Below, piece by piece: positions 17,788 through 26,220 of a DNA stretch of 64,000 nucleotides (positions within the stretch are counted from its first letter, which is position 1; the number at the start of each line of letters is the position of its first letter). The stretch comes from Chryseobacterium senegalense. GTDB taxonomy: Bacteria > Bacteroidota > Bacteroidia > Flavobacteriales > Weeksellaceae. The notes beneath the pieces were generated by a model, which was not told the origin of the DNA, did not search any database, and was given only the letters and a program-made list of their open reading frames with translations. The DNA lies in assembly GCA_001403755.1 (NCBI GenBank), contig CYUH01000013.1, forward strand, positions 186,001 to 250,000, written 5' to 3'. A program made the translations under genes and the position numbers.

Positions 17788-17982
17788 ATGAAATATTTAA
17801 ATTTAAGTTTAAAGAGAACGCTATTATTTATTGCAATTTTTATTCTGATAAAATATATAATGGAGGGAAATAATCAAAACTTCCTAGCATTTTTAAATAA
17901 GAATTCACTTTTTTGCATCGTACTTTTTGCCGCAATATTTTTGGCGAATTTTATAACCTACTATTTAAATAATAAAAAATAA
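17788..17982 (+). CDS. Small two-segment membrane protein in the paa run
   Basis: A 64-residue protein from ATG 17788 (a TTG three bases earlier is less likely). Two hydrophobic segments (TLLFIAIFILIKYI near residues 12-25 and LFCIVLFAAIFLANFITYYL near 40-60) are separated by a polar loop, and the end is basic (NNKK). I do not recognise a family. The gene begins 8 bases after the paaH-like gene, and its stop is directly followed by the paaI ATG, so it is part of the paa transcript. Confidence 0.65.
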   Translation: MKYLNLSLKRTLLFIAIFILIKYIMEGNNQNFLAFLNKNSLFCIVLFAAIFLANFITYYLNNKK

Positions 17983-18396
17983 ATGACCCCTTTTGAACTA
18001 GCCCAATACATGCTCAATCAAGACCATTTCTCACAATGGATGGGAATAAAACTGGTTGAAATCCGCGAAAAATATTGCTTAATAGAAATGCCGGTAAAAC
18101 AGGAAATGATCAACGGACTGAAAACCGTTCACGGTGGTATTACTTTTTCCTTTGCAGATTCAGCACTGGCTTTTTCAAGCAACAATACCAACGAAGCTTC
18201 AGTCGCATTGAATTGTACCATTAATTTCACCAAAGCCGTGAAAATGGGCGATATTTTGAGAGCAGAAAGCGTCTTAATTTCCGATACACGCAAAACCGGA
18301 ATTTACGATATCAAGATCACCAACCAAAACCAGGAATTGGTCGCTGCTTTTCGAGGAACAGTTTATAAAATTGATAAGAAGGTGACGGACTTGTAA
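17983..18396 (+). CDS. paaI: Hydroxyphenylacetyl-CoA thioesterase PaaI
   Basis: Hotdog-fold thioesterase of 137 residues. PaaI removes CoA from hydroxylated phenylacetyl-CoA or other dead-end ring products and thereby frees CoA. The signature NGLKTVHGGITFSFADSALAFSSN (about residues 44-67) carries the His-Gly-Gly and catalytic Asp positions. Later ALNCTINFTKAVKMGDIL matches the substrate-channel strand. It is the last paa gene of this run; its ATG abuts the preceding stop. Confidence 0.93.
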   Translation: MTPFELAQYMLNQDHFSQWMGIKLVEIREKYCLIEMPVKQEMINGLKTVHGGITFSFADSALAFSSNNTNEASVALNCTINFTKAVKMGDILRAESVLISDTRKTGIYDIKITNQNQELVAAFRGTVYKIDKKVTDL

Positions 18397-18441
18397 ACGT
18401 TTCGATCGCAAGTTGATATTTTAAATCTGAAAATATATTTC

Positions 18442-18449
18442 TAAATTTG
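18442..18449 (+). promoter_or_regulatory. -7 promoter element of the toxin-antitoxin pair
   Basis: TAAATTTG, a full TAnnTTTG match, 14 bases upstream of the antitoxin ATG. Confidence 0.55.
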
Positions 18450-18463
18450 ATAAAAATTTAAAA

Positions 18464-18706
18464 ATGAATACTGAATTACAGATCCAAAACAAAAAGCTCG
18501 AACTTATTCAGTGGCTCTCAACAATTGAAGATCTTAAATTTTTGGAAAAAATCTCAGATCTGATTTTGAGTGAAAAAAAGGAAGATTGGTGGAACGAAAT
18601 TTCGGATGCGGAAAAAAAAGCAATCGAAAAAGGTATTGAACAGGCAGACTCGGGAAAACTAAATTCACATTCGAAAGCACGGAAAATTTATGGAAGACGG
18701 TCGTGA
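18464..18706 (+). CDS. Antitoxin-like protein of a RelE/ParE module
   Basis: Acidic helical protein of 80 residues. It starts with a long amphipathic helix (LQIQNKKLELIQWLSTIED), continues with a LEKISDLILSEKKEDWWNEIS segment common in small Bacteroidota antitoxins, and ends with a basic tail (KARKIYGRRS). No clear DNA-binding fold is visible. Its last 17 bases overlap the toxin gene, the typical antitoxin-first arrangement. Confidence 0.78.
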   Translation: MNTELQIQNKKLELIQWLSTIEDLKFLEKISDLILSEKKEDWWNEISDAEKKAIEKGIEQADSGKLNSHSKARKIYGRRS

Positions 18707-18989
18707 AATAGTTTGGACCGATCTGGCTTTAGAAGAGCTTGAAAACACCGTTCAATATCTTGAGGAAAAATTTTCCCAAAAAGAAATCAACCGCCTAGGT
18801 GATGAAATTGAACGGATATTATTAATAATTTCTAAAAATCCCGACATTTTCCCACTATCTGAGAGATTACAAGCCAGAAAATCTTTTCTCTTAAAGTTTA
18901 ATTCGATGTATTATAGGGCAACCAAAAACCAAATTCAGATTCTCTCATTTTACTCCAATAGGCAAAGTCCGGAAAAACTTAACAAATAA
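18690..18989 (+). CDS. RelE/ParE-family toxin
   Basis: Protein of 99 residues. WTDLALEELENTVQYLEEKFS, then RIEDILLIIS-like and KNPDIFPLSERLQARKSFLL blocks, and the C-terminal strand YYRATKNQIQILSFYSNRQSP match ParE/RelE toxins. Members either block gyrase or cut translated mRNA; which applies here is not evident. The ATG at 18690 lies inside the antitoxin reading frame. A strong hairpin terminator follows, so the module is self-contained. Confidence 0.85.
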   Translation: MEDGREIVWTDLALEELENTVQYLEEKFSQKEINRLGDEIERILLIISKNPDIFPLSERLQARKSFLLKFNSMYYRATKNQIQILSFYSNRQSPEKLNK

Positions 18990-19033
18990 AATAATTAAGG
19001 GCTTTAATTATTCAGATTAAAGGCAATAATCTT

Positions 19034-19068
19034 AAACTTCAAAAACAATTTTTGAAGTTTTTTTTATT
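19034..19068 (+). terminator. Hairpin terminator of the toxin-antitoxin operon
   Basis: Perfect 12-base stem AAACTTCAAAAA / TTTTTGAAGTTT with a 3-base loop, followed by a run of T. Confidence 0.85.
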
Positions 19069-19117
19069 TTGATGTAACAAAATTCCGAACTTCGTTGTCT
19101 TACCTATAAACTAAACT

Positions 19118-19627
19118 ATGACTCACGCAATCTTTAAAGAAACGGTATTCTGTCTCAAGGATGAGATGTATCGTTTTGCAAAAAGATTTGTGATGAGCAG
19201 TGACGAAGCCGAAGATATTGTACAGGATTTAATGATGAAATTCTGGCAAAAAAAAGAAGAATTGGCCACATTCCGAAACCTGAAATCATACGCGATGAAA
19301 TCGGTAAAAAACGAATGTCTGAACCGGCTAAAGCATCACGACGTGAAAATGGGTTTTGCAGATTTTCAATTTCACCGTAGCGAGCTTTACCAAATCGAAA
19401 CCAATAATTTGAAAGATCAAATTCTAGGCTTCATCAGGCAACTGCCGCAGAAACAAAAAGCCGTGATTCACCTGAAAGATGTTGAAGAATATGAAATCTC
19501 GGAAATAGCAAAAATGTTGGAAATGGAAGAAAACGCAGTAAGAATAAATTTAATGCGTGCTCGACAAAAAATTAAAGAACAAATTACCAAATTGATGAAT
19601 TATGAAAACCGACAAATCACAGGATAA
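19118..19627 (+). CDS. ECF-type RNA polymerase sigma factor
   Basis: Sigma-70 family protein of 169 residues with region 2 (YRFAKRFVMSSDEAEDIVQDLMMKFWQKKEEL, about residues 18-49) and region 4 (QLPQKQKAVIHLKDVEEYEISEIAKMLEMEENAVRINLMRARQKIKE, about 109-155). It is short, as expected for extracytoplasmic function sigma factors. The stop overlaps the next gene by 26 bases, which implies translational coupling to a membrane partner. The target genes are not evident, though the downstream envelope genes are natural candidates. Confidence 0.93.
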   Translation: MTHAIFKETVFCLKDEMYRFAKRFVMSSDEAEDIVQDLMMKFWQKKEELATFRNLKSYAMKSVKNECLNRLKHHDVKMGFADFQFHRSELYQIETNNLKDQILGFIRQLPQKQKAVIHLKDVEEYEISEIAKMLEMEENAVRINLMRARQKIKEQITKLMNYENRQITG

Positions 19628-20270
19628 ATACGACGAAATCTTCCAAGAGCTCAGGGAAGAAAAGATGAACTGGGATTTTGAAGATTTCTTGGCGGAAGCT
19701 GAAAAAGAAAAAAATCTCACTACTAAAATTTCAGAAAAGAAAAGCGCGTCTTTCCCGAAGTTTTATTGGATGGCAGCGAGCGTAGGACTGCTTGTTTCTA
19801 TCGGAGTTTTCTTTAAAATTTCCGACCAAAATAAGATGGATGAACAAGATCAATTGGTAAAAAATGAAATCTTAAAACAAAAAAATGATTTCGGTAACGG
19901 GAACGAGATTGTCGCGATCAATAACTCGAAAGATTCCCTGAAAACAACTTCTGATAGCTTGGTTACCGATTCAGTATCCATCAACGATGATGAAGATGTA
20001 ATAGAAAAAATTCTTCCGAAAAGAGGAAGGATAAAAAGACAGACGCGGCCGCAGTTTGTCGATAATTCCACACCAGAAAAATCTGCAACCGGCAAAACTG
20101 CCCAAAATCCCGAGTACAAATCCAACTACGTGATTATCAACGGGCAAAAAATAGAAAACGAACAGGAAGCCATCGATCTAACGAAATATTCGTTCCGAAT
20201 TCTTTCTGAAAATGTATCTAAAACAGTAGCTTCGACTGAAGCAGTGAACAGCTTTATTAATGATTACTAA
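19602..20270 (+). CDS. Putative membrane anti-sigma partner of the ECF factor
   Basis: Protein of 222 residues. A charged cytoplasmic N-terminus (about 1-48, with MNWDFEDFLAEAEKEK) is followed by one membrane segment (FYWMAASVGLLVSIGVFFKI, about 48-67) and a polar periplasmic part. There is no classical zinc anti-sigma motif (HxxxCxxC). The role as anti-sigma factor is inferred from topology and from the 26-base overlap with the sigma gene. The DUF4252 gene follows after 11 bases. Confidence 0.72.
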   Translation: MKTDKSQDKYDEIFQELREEKMNWDFEDFLAEAEKEKNLTTKISEKKSASFPKFYWMAASVGLLVSIGVFFKISDQNKMDEQDQLVKNEILKQKNDFGNGNEIVAINNSKDSLKTTSDSLVTDSVSINDDEDVIEKILPKRGRIKRQTRPQFVDNSTPEKSATGKTAQNPEYKSNYVIINGQKIENEQEAIDLTKYSFRILSENVSKTVASTEAVNSFINDY

Positions 20271-20281
20271 AATTTAAAATC

Positions 20282-21544
20282 ATGAAAAAATTACTCTTAA
20301 TATTCGCCCTTACTTTCTCGTATTTTATCCAAATAAATGCCCAGAAAGACAAATTAGATCAACTTTTTGATAAATACAAGGAATCTGAAGGAGTTACCTC
20401 CATCAAAATTGCAAAACCGATGTTCAACATGCTCAACAAGCTGAACATCAACGATTCAGAACTCGAGCAAATTAAACCTTTGCTTAGCAAAATCAATGGT
20501 TTGCGAATCCTTATCGTGGAAAAACCGACCGCAGCAAACAATACGGGAAGCCAAAACAAAAATTTAGGCAATTTTCAAAGTTTGCAATCCGACATTAACA
20601 ATTCCATTAAAAACATGAAATATGAGGAGTTGATGACCGTGAACAGCAAAGACAATAAAATTAAATTCCTTTCTTCTGATGCAACCAATGGAATTTTGGA
20701 CAATTTGCTTTTAAATATCAGCTCTGAAGGGAATACTGTTTTAATGATGCTCGATGGGAAAATTTCTATGGATGATGTGAACAAGCTTATCAACGAGACG
20801 CAAATTTATGGAATGGGTGGATCGGAAGGCAATACTACTTCAGCTTCATCCGGCTCAGCAAGGGAAGAAATACGTAAAGTTGACAGTTTCAGTGGCATTC
20901 AGGTTTCATCGGGCATCAATGTTTCCTTCACCCAGGAAGCTCAACAAAAAGTGGTGGTAGATTCCGACAGACCGGAATTTGTAAAAACTGAAGTTGTAGG
21001 TGACATTTTGAAAATTTATATCGATAACAATAATAACCGAAATCTGAAATTCAAAAAACTGAGTGTGACTATCTCTGCTCCGGAGCTGAGCAAAATCGCG
21101 GTAAATTCAGGTGCCAGTTTTAACACCCTGAATACGTTAAAAAGCAATTATTTTCAGATTGCCGCAACTTCGGGAGCAAATCTGAAAGCCGACCTGGACA
21201 CGAAGGGAAAAGTAGAACTCTCCACAACTTCAGGTTCAAACGTAAGGCTGAACGTAAATGCCGACGAGCTTGAAATGAGTGCGACCAGCGGTTCTTCAGC
21301 AACATTATATGGAAAAATAAAAGAAACAACTTTCGATGTTTCCAGCGCGGCAACAGTGAACGCACAGGATCTGGAAACACAGAAATCACAAATCAATGCT
21401 TCTTCAGCAGCAAATATAAAAGTGAACGCAACTGAAAACATTAACGTTACAGGAACCTCGGGTGCGAGTGTAAGATACCGCAGCAACAATAATGTAAAGC
21501 GTAACGCCTCACTTACTGGCGGAGCCTCAATGAAACCTTTGTAA
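20282..21544 (+). CDS. Exported DUF4252 and head-GIN (DUF2807) fusion protein
   Basis: Protein of 420 residues with a signal peptide (IFALTFSYFIQINAQ). Residues about 20-180 match DUF4252 (LFDKYKESEGVTSIKIAKPMFNM and the MLDGKISMDDVNKLI end). Residues about 200-415 form a head-GIN beta-helix: VDSFSGIQVSSGINVSFTQE, then repeated ATSGAN, TTSGSN and ATSGSS rungs about 20-30 residues apart. Both domains are common in Bacteroidota envelope proteins, usually as separate proteins. It lies in the sigma/anti-sigma operon, 11 bases from both neighbours. No enzymatic residues are apparent. Confidence 0.82.
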   Translation: MKKLLLIFALTFSYFIQINAQKDKLDQLFDKYKESEGVTSIKIAKPMFNMLNKLNINDSELEQIKPLLSKINGLRILIVEKPTAANNTGSQNKNLGNFQSLQSDINNSIKNMKYEELMTVNSKDNKIKFLSSDATNGILDNLLLNISSEGNTVLMMLDGKISMDDVNKLINETQIYGMGGSEGNTTSASSGSAREEIRKVDSFSGIQVSSGINVSFTQEAQQKVVVDSDRPEFVKTEVVGDILKIYIDNNNNRNLKFKKLSVTISAPELSKIAVNSGASFNTLNTLKSNYFQIAATSGANLKADLDTKGKVELSTTSGSNVRLNVNADELEMSATSGSSATLYGKIKETTFDVSSAATVNAQDLETQKSQINASSAANIKVNATENINVTGTSGASVRYRSNNNVKRNASLTGGASMKPL

Positions 21545-21555
21545 AAATTTTCACC

Positions 21556-22077
21556 ATGAAAAATTTAATCCTTATTCCGCTAGCTTTATTACTGCTGAGT
21601 CTGCAATCCTGCATCGTATCGAGTTCACCAAAAATGGGCTTTTTCGATAATCCTCATTACGACTACGGCGGTGCAAAATTTACCAGTGTTAATGTGCCCA
21701 TGTTTCTCGCTAAACCTATCGTGAAAAAAGCTTTGAAAGAAGATGGCGAAAGTGAAGAACTCATCAACCTCATCAAAAAAGTTTCAGATGTGAAGGTGAT
21801 GACCGTAGAAAATGGCAACAAGGAAATGTTGGGTGATTTTGCCAAATACCTTACTTCTAATAATTTTGAAGAATGGATGATTGTAAAAAAAGCCGATGAA
21901 ACCATCAATTTCCAAGCAAAACAAAGCGGCGATGTCATTAAAAAACTCCTCATCACCGTGCATTCCGGAAAAGAACTGGTCTTTGTAGATGTCACAGGAA
22001 AATTCACCCCCGACGACATCTCACGAATCATCAATTATTCTGAGAAAAATGATGTAAAAAAAATGACTTTGAAATAA
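21556..22077 (+). CDS. DUF4252 lipoprotein
   Basis: Protein of 173 residues with a lipoprotein signal: hydrophobic NLILIPLALLLLSLQSC, with the lipobox Cys near residue 19. The mature part follows the DUF4252 pattern (FTSVNVPMFLAKPIVKKAL, EDGESEELINLIKKVSDVKVMTVENGN, and the C-terminal FVDVTGKFTPDDISRIINY). It is a paralogue of the N-terminal half of the previous protein. It closes the sigma-factor operon and a strong terminator follows. Confidence 0.85.
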   Translation: MKNLILIPLALLLLSLQSCIVSSSPKMGFFDNPHYDYGGAKFTSVNVPMFLAKPIVKKALKEDGESEELINLIKKVSDVKVMTVENGNKEMLGDFAKYLTSNNFEEWMIVKKADETINFQAKQSGDVIKKLLITVHSGKELVFVDVTGKFTPDDISRIINYSEKNDVKKMTLK

Positions 22078-22085
22078 AAATTAGA

Positions 22086-22118
22086 AATAACAGCAACGAG
22101 CTTGCTGTTATTTTTTTT
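22086..22118 (+). terminator. Hairpin terminator of the sigma-factor operon
   Basis: Perfect 11-base stem AATAACAGCAA / TTGCTGTTATT, 5-base loop, then eight or more T. Confidence 0.9.
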
Positions 22119-22191
22119 GAAGATAACACTACTTGATCGCTTTTTTTAATACGAAAGAAAAACTCAATTTCGATTTTCCAAAAAAAAACCA

Positions 22192-22199
22192 TAATTTTG
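22192..22199 (+). promoter_or_regulatory. -7 promoter element of guaB
   Basis: TAATTTTG, a full TAnnTTTG match, 13 bases upstream of the guaB ATG. Confidence 0.55.
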
Positions 22200-22212
22200 C
22201 AAGAAAGTAAAG

Positions 22213-23673
22213 ATGTCTATTCACAACAAAATCGTAGAAACTGCCATCACTTTCGATGACGTTCTACTTATCCCTTCTTACTCAGAAGTTCTGCCTAATC
22301 AGGTTTCCCTTAAATCAAGACTTTCCGATAAAATTACGCTCAATGCGCCGATCGTTTCCGCTGCGATGGATACGGTTACTGAAGCCGAAATGGCCATTGC
22401 AATGGCGAGAGTTGGCGGCATTGGTTTCATTCACAAAAACATGCCCATTGCCGAACAAGCCGAGCAAGTTTACCGTGTAAAACGTTCGGAAAACGGAATG
22501 ATTTCCGACCCGGTGACTTTATCCAAAGATCACACTTTAGCTCAGGCAAAAGAAATGATGGCTAATTTCAAAATTTCCGGACTTCCCGTGGTTGATGCTG
22601 ATAATAAACTTATCGGAATCATCACCAATCGAGATGTGAAATACCAGGAAAACCTAGAAGCCAAGGTTGAAGAATTGATGACCAAAGAACAACTGATCAC
22701 TTCCGATAAAGACACCAATCTCGAACAAGCTAAAGCGATTCTTCTTCAAAATAGAGTAGAAAAACTTCCTATCGTAGACAAAGAATTCAAATTAGTTGGT
22801 TTAATTACCATTAAAGATATCGACAATCAATTGGAATATCCAAATGCCAATAAAGATCAAAATGGCCGCCTCATCGTAGGAGCCGGCGTTGGAGTTGGCG
22901 AAGATACGATGGATCGTGTTGCAGCATTGGTGAAAGCCGGTGTCGACATTATCGCAGTGGATTCTGCTCATGGCCATTCGAAAGGAGTTTTAGATAAAAT
23001 TAAAGAAATCCGTACTGGTTTCCCAGATCTGGATATTGTAGGTGGAAATATCGTGACTGCAGACGCTGCAAAAGATCTCATCGAAGCTGGAGCAAATGTG
23101 CTGAAAGTAGGTGTTGGTCCTGGCTCAATCTGTACTACACGCGTTGTTGCCGGAGTGGGTGTTCCTCAACTTTCTGCTATTTATAATGTTTTTGAATATG
23201 CTAAGACAAAAAATGTAGCCGTAATCGCAGATGGTGGAATCAAACTTTCCGGAGATATAGTGAAAGCTTTGGCTTCCGGTGCGAGTGCGGTAATGCTTGG
23301 TTCGCTACTTGCCGGAACTGATGAAGCTCCGGGTGAGGAAATTATTTTCCAGGGAAGAAAATTCAAATCATATCAAGGAATGGGTTCACTGTCGGCAATG
23401 AGACGTGGCGGAAAAGAAAGATATTTCCAAAGTGAAGCCAAAAAATTCGTTCCAGAAGGGATTGAAGGCCGAGTTCCTCACAAAGGAAAATTAGAAGAAG
23501 TTGTTTTCCAATTGACCGGCGGAATCCGCGCTGGTATGGGCTATTGCGGGACAAAAGACATCGACACTTTACAGAAAGACGGCAAGATGGTGATGATCAC
23601 GGGAAGCGGACTGAAAGAATCTCATCCTCACGATGTGATTATTACTCAGGAAGCTCCGAACTATTCGTTATAA
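22213..23673 (+). CDS. guaB: Inosine-5'-monophosphate dehydrogenase
   Basis: Oxidises IMP to XMP with NAD+, the committed step of GTP synthesis. The protein has 486 residues. The barrel starts with [16 protein letters not shown]. Two CBS domains are inserted at about residues 95-210 ([22 protein letters not shown] and [21 protein letters not shown]). The catalytic loop [18 protein letters not shown] has the nucleophilic Cys, and the flap is near RYFQ. It is a single-gene unit between two hairpin terminators. Confidence 0.97.
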   Translation: MSIHNKIVETAITFDDVLLIPSYSEVLPNQVSLKSRLSDKITLNAPIVSAAMDTVTEAEMAIAMARVGGIGFIHKNMPIAEQAEQVYRVKRSENGMISDPVTLSKDHTLAQAKEMMANFKISGLPVVDADNKLIGIITNRDVKYQENLEAKVEELMTKEQLITSDKDTNLEQAKAILLQNRVEKLPIVDKEFKLVGLITIKDIDNQLEYPNANKDQNGRLIVGAGVGVGEDTMDRVAALVKAGVDIIAVDSAHGHSKGVLDKIKEIRTGFPDLDIVGGNIVTADAAKDLIEAGANVLKVGVGPGSICTTRVVAGVGVPQLSAIYNVFEYAKTKNVAVIADGGIKLSGDIVKALASGASAVMLGSLLAGTDEAPGEEIIFQGRKFKSYQGMGSLSAMRRGGKERYFQSEAKKFVPEGIEGRVPHKGKLEEVVFQLTGGIRAGMGYCGTKDIDTLQKDGKMVMITGSGLKESHPHDVIITQEAPNYSL

Positions 23674-23690
23674 AAAACTGTCAAAAAACC

Positions 23691-23722
23691 AAAGGGTTGC
23701 CAATTGAGCAACCCTTTTTTTT
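23691..23722 (+). terminator. Hairpin terminator of guaB
   Basis: 10-base stem AAAGGGTTGC / GCAACCCTTT, 7-base loop, followed by a T run. Confidence 0.9.
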
Positions 23723-23775
23723 TATGTTTAATGTTGAAAATTATTGTTTAATTTTACTTTTAAATGATTTTAAAA

Positions 23776-24213
23776 ATGAAATCTTACTTGCTTTTTCTTT
23801 TGCTTTTCCTTGTGGTTCAATGTGATATTCTGCCTTCAGCAAATCCTGTATATCCATCGAAAAAAGTGGTTTTAAAAACTGAAAGCAACGAATTCGAAGC
23901 GTTGATGGAAAAAGATCAAATCGATAAAAAACAAGTAACCGCGGAAGTCCTCACCTATCTGTTGAATGACGACGATTCCAAAGATCCGAAAACCGCTGCT
24001 GTCATCGACAACCATTCCAATTGCGATATTATCCTAAGATTGGTCGAAATACAGGGTAACCGAATTTACAACCTGCCAATCCCTAAACAAAGCAAAAACC
24101 AATTTGTCATTTATAAAGGCAATTACACGATGAAAGCCAACGTTTGCGCAGCAAAATATTACTCACAAAAACAAATCACCACACCATTGATTTTGAAACT
24201 TTCAACGAATTAA
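23776..24213 (+). CDS. Small lipoprotein with a Cys-paired C-terminal domain (DUF6759-like)
   Basis: ATG 23776 gives 145 residues; an ATG four codons upstream is possible. A hydrophobic segment ends in VVQC, a likely lipobox near residue 16. The C-terminal 75 residues (NHSNCDIILRLVEIQG, YNLPIPKQSKNQFVIYKGNY, then VCAAKYYSQKQ) closely parallel the end of the protein at 37347-38111, including two conserved cysteines. I associate the pattern with DUF6759 from memory. The function is unknown. The last 4 bases overlap the end of the convergent DUF4407 gene. Confidence 0.75.
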   Translation: MKSYLLFLLLFLVVQCDILPSANPVYPSKKVVLKTESNEFEALMEKDQIDKKQVTAEVLTYLLNDDDSKDPKTAAVIDNHSNCDIILRLVEIQGNRIYNLPIPKQSKNQFVIYKGNYTMKANVCAAKYYSQKQITTPLILKLSTN

Positions 24214-25304
24214 GTGTGCCTTTCAGCAGGATTATCTTTGCCTAAATTTTCCTTAAAATCCTCAATTCTCCAATCGGTTCCCGCATTTCCTTTTTCGATT
24301 TTTTCTTTGGAATATAAACGGAAATCGTTTTCTGTTTTTTCTAAAAGATAATCATAAGGACCAACGGACGAAATGAGCTTCACCAGAACCGGAGAAATCT
24401 CCAGACAGATAAAAAGTCCCATGATGAAACTTGCTGCAAGTCCTATGATTGCGGAGTTTTTTCCTAATTCATCCAACGCTTGAAGTCTGGCGGCAAAACC
24501 ATTGAATTTGTCTTCAAAAGTTTCGGTTTTATTTCTTTCAGTTTCGATATTGGTATAGACCTTAGAAATTTCTTTGTTTAAATATTCCAATCTTGGAGCG
24601 ATTTGTTTTTGATAATTTTCCAAATCCTGGCGACGCTGTTCTTTCAATTCAGATTTCCTTTTGGCATTGGAACCGAAACCCACTTTCCCACTCGTCAAAC
24701 CACTTTGTTTTCCCAAAATCTCCTTCTCTAGCTCTACCGCAGCAGAATCATAAGATTTTTGATACTCCGCAATTTTGTTGGAAATTTGTTTTTTTTCTGT
24801 TTCAAAAGGGCCGCTTTGTTGAAGGATCCGGCCGTTCATTTCCGCCTGAAGCTGTGTCTTGTTTCGCTGAATAATAGTATTAAGCTGTTTGTTGACTTCC
24901 TTCTCAAATATTTTCAGTTCTAAAGGTTTGGAAATAATAATTCCTAAAAATGTCGCTAAGATCAACCTTGGAATTGCCATTAAAATCTGGTTCCACCAAG
25001 TTCCTGTTTTCTTAATGGAAGAAACGATATAGCGGTCAAGATTAAAAATCATCAATCCCCAAAGCAACCCAAATCCTGCCGAAACCCAAAGATCATCAAA
25101 CACCGTAAACATCGCATAACCGGCGGATAAAGTTGCGAAAACTGCTGTAAATAAAACAATCCCACCGATCCCAGCAAACTTATTCCACTCGCTAGGAGTT
25201 TTTCTCAGGATATGAAGATTTCCGCCAGAACAAATGATCAAGAATTGCTGAAACCAATTCATTTTATGATTTACGGGACTTATATTTTGAGGGATATTTT
25301 TCAT
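24210..25304 (-). CDS. DUF4407 membrane protein
   Basis: Protein of 364 residues. Membrane segments lie at about 45-70, 75-95 and 110-130 (NKFAGIGGIVLFTAVFATLSAGYAMF, LWVSAGFGLLWGLMIFNLDRYIV, LMAIPRLILATFLGIIISKP). A long charged coiled coil at about 140-270 follows, with a final membrane segment SAIIGLAASFIMGLFICLEISPVLVKLIS near 300. This matches DUF4407. The role is unknown. It has no operon partner and no visible terminator before the convergent lipoprotein. Confidence 0.85.
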   Translation of the reverse strand: MKNIPQNISPVNHKMNWFQQFLIICSGGNLHILRKTPSEWNKFAGIGGIVLFTAVFATLSAGYAMFTVFDDLWVSAGFGLLWGLMIFNLDRYIVSSIKKTGTWWNQILMAIPRLILATFLGIIISKPLELKIFEKEVNKQLNTIIQRNKTQLQAEMNGRILQQSGPFETEKKQISNKIAEYQKSYDSAAVELEKEILGKQSGLTSGKVGFGSNAKRKSELKEQRRQDLENYQKQIAPRLEYLNKEISKVYTNIETERNKTETFEDKFNGFAARLQALDELGKNSAIIGLAASFIMGLFICLEISPVLVKLISSVGPYDYLLEKTENDFRLYSKEKIEKGNAGTDWRIEDFKENLGKDNPAERHT

Positions 25305-25411
25305 TTCTTACCGTATTTAAAAATTCATTAAACTTATTTAATTTGTCCATAAAAACTCCACAATGTTACAAATAGTAATATGTTTAACCAAGAAGATAAC
25401 TTGTAGAATTC

Positions 25412-25430
25412 TTGTAAATATATTTTACAA
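25412..25430. promoter_or_regulatory. Perfect 7+5+7 inverted repeat between DUF4407 and ruvC
   Basis: TTGTAAA, TATAT, TTTACAA. It lies 108 bases upstream of the DUF4407 start and beyond the ruvC stop, so it could be an operator of the DUF4407 gene. There is no T run, so a terminator is unlikely. Confidence 0.25.
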
Positions 25431-25491
25431 ATTAAATCATTATCATTCAATAATTTACAAATAAATTCAGAAAATTAAAATAAAATATCTC

Positions 25492-26046
25492 CTACTTAAT
25501 TCGATCCGGATTTTGTTTTAAAAAGCTATCCCAACCCGAATAACTTTTGTCTGAAACCAGATTCCCAGAATTGAAATGATGACACACCGCGACCGCCAAA
25601 CCATCGGAAGCATCAAGGTATTTTGTTGGAAATTCTTTCAATTTCAAAAGGTTTTTCAGCATTCCGGCGACTTGTTCTTTGCTCGCGTTTCCGTTTCCAG
25701 TGATTGCCATTTTTATTTTTTTCGGAGAATATTCAGTAATCGGAATATCACGATGTAGTGATGCCGCCATTGCGACACCTTGTGCACGACCAAGTTTCAG
25801 CATACTTTGCACGTTCTTTCCAAAAAAAGGTGCTTCCAAGGCGACTTCATCAGGATGATATTCATCAATTAAAGCCAATGTCTTATCAAAAATAATTTTG
25901 AGTTTCGTTTCGTGATTAGGATATTTCTTTAAAATAAGTTCATGAATGGAAATAAGTTCGATAGAACTTCCTTTCACAGAGATGATTCCGAAACCCATAA
26001 TCGTAGTTCCCGGATCGATTCCTAAAATAATTTTTTCTGTTTGCAC
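25492..26046 (-). CDS. ruvC: Crossover junction endodeoxyribonuclease RuvC
   Basis: Resolves Holliday junctions by paired cuts. The protein has 184 residues from a GTG start at 26046. The RNase H-like catalytic acids are seen in ILGIDPGTTIMGFG (first Asp), DEVALEAPFFGKNVQS (Glu) and the C-terminal LDASDGLAVAVCHH (paired Asp). The segment between holds the family motif LGRAQGVAMAAS. It stands alone; ruvB is elsewhere in the window and ruvA is not seen. Confidence 0.96.
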   Translation of the reverse strand: MQTEKIILGIDPGTTIMGFGIISVKGSSIELISIHELILKKYPNHETKLKIIFDKTLALIDEYHPDEVALEAPFFGKNVQSMLKLGRAQGVAMAASLHRDIPITEYSPKKIKMAITGNGNASKEQVAGMLKNLLKLKEFPTKYLDASDGLAVAVCHHFNSGNLVSDKSYSGWDSFLKQNPDRIK

Positions 26047-26112
26047 TTCACAAAAATAGCAGTTTCAAACAAATTGCCTCATTTTATAGCCATTAAATCC
26101 TAAAAATAATTC

Positions 26113-26120
26113 TAAATTTG
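26113..26120 (+). promoter_or_regulatory. -7 promoter element of the M16 peptidase gene
   Basis: TAAATTTG, full consensus, 100 bases upstream of the ATG at 26221, which implies a leader of about 90 bases. Confidence 0.45.
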
Positions 26121-26220
26121 TTTACCTGCCCATTATCTTATTGAATAAGAGTGAGTTTGAAGGATTATAAAGTTTGATCCAAAAAAACACCTTAAAAACC
26201 AAAAAAAACAAAATAAAAAA

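Noticed and set aside
18397..19117. Toxin-antitoxin pair as part of a genomic island
   Set aside because: No integrase, att repeat or evident composition change surrounds it, so I list only the module.
21120..21489. Minus-strand open frames under the head-GIN region
   Set aside because: The repeat structure of the sense gene leaves other frames open by chance; no motif found.
25305..25491. tRNA or small RNA gene in the DUF4407-ruvC gap
   Set aside because: No cloverleaf or CCA-like end could be seen; the region is AT-rich with one short inverted repeat.
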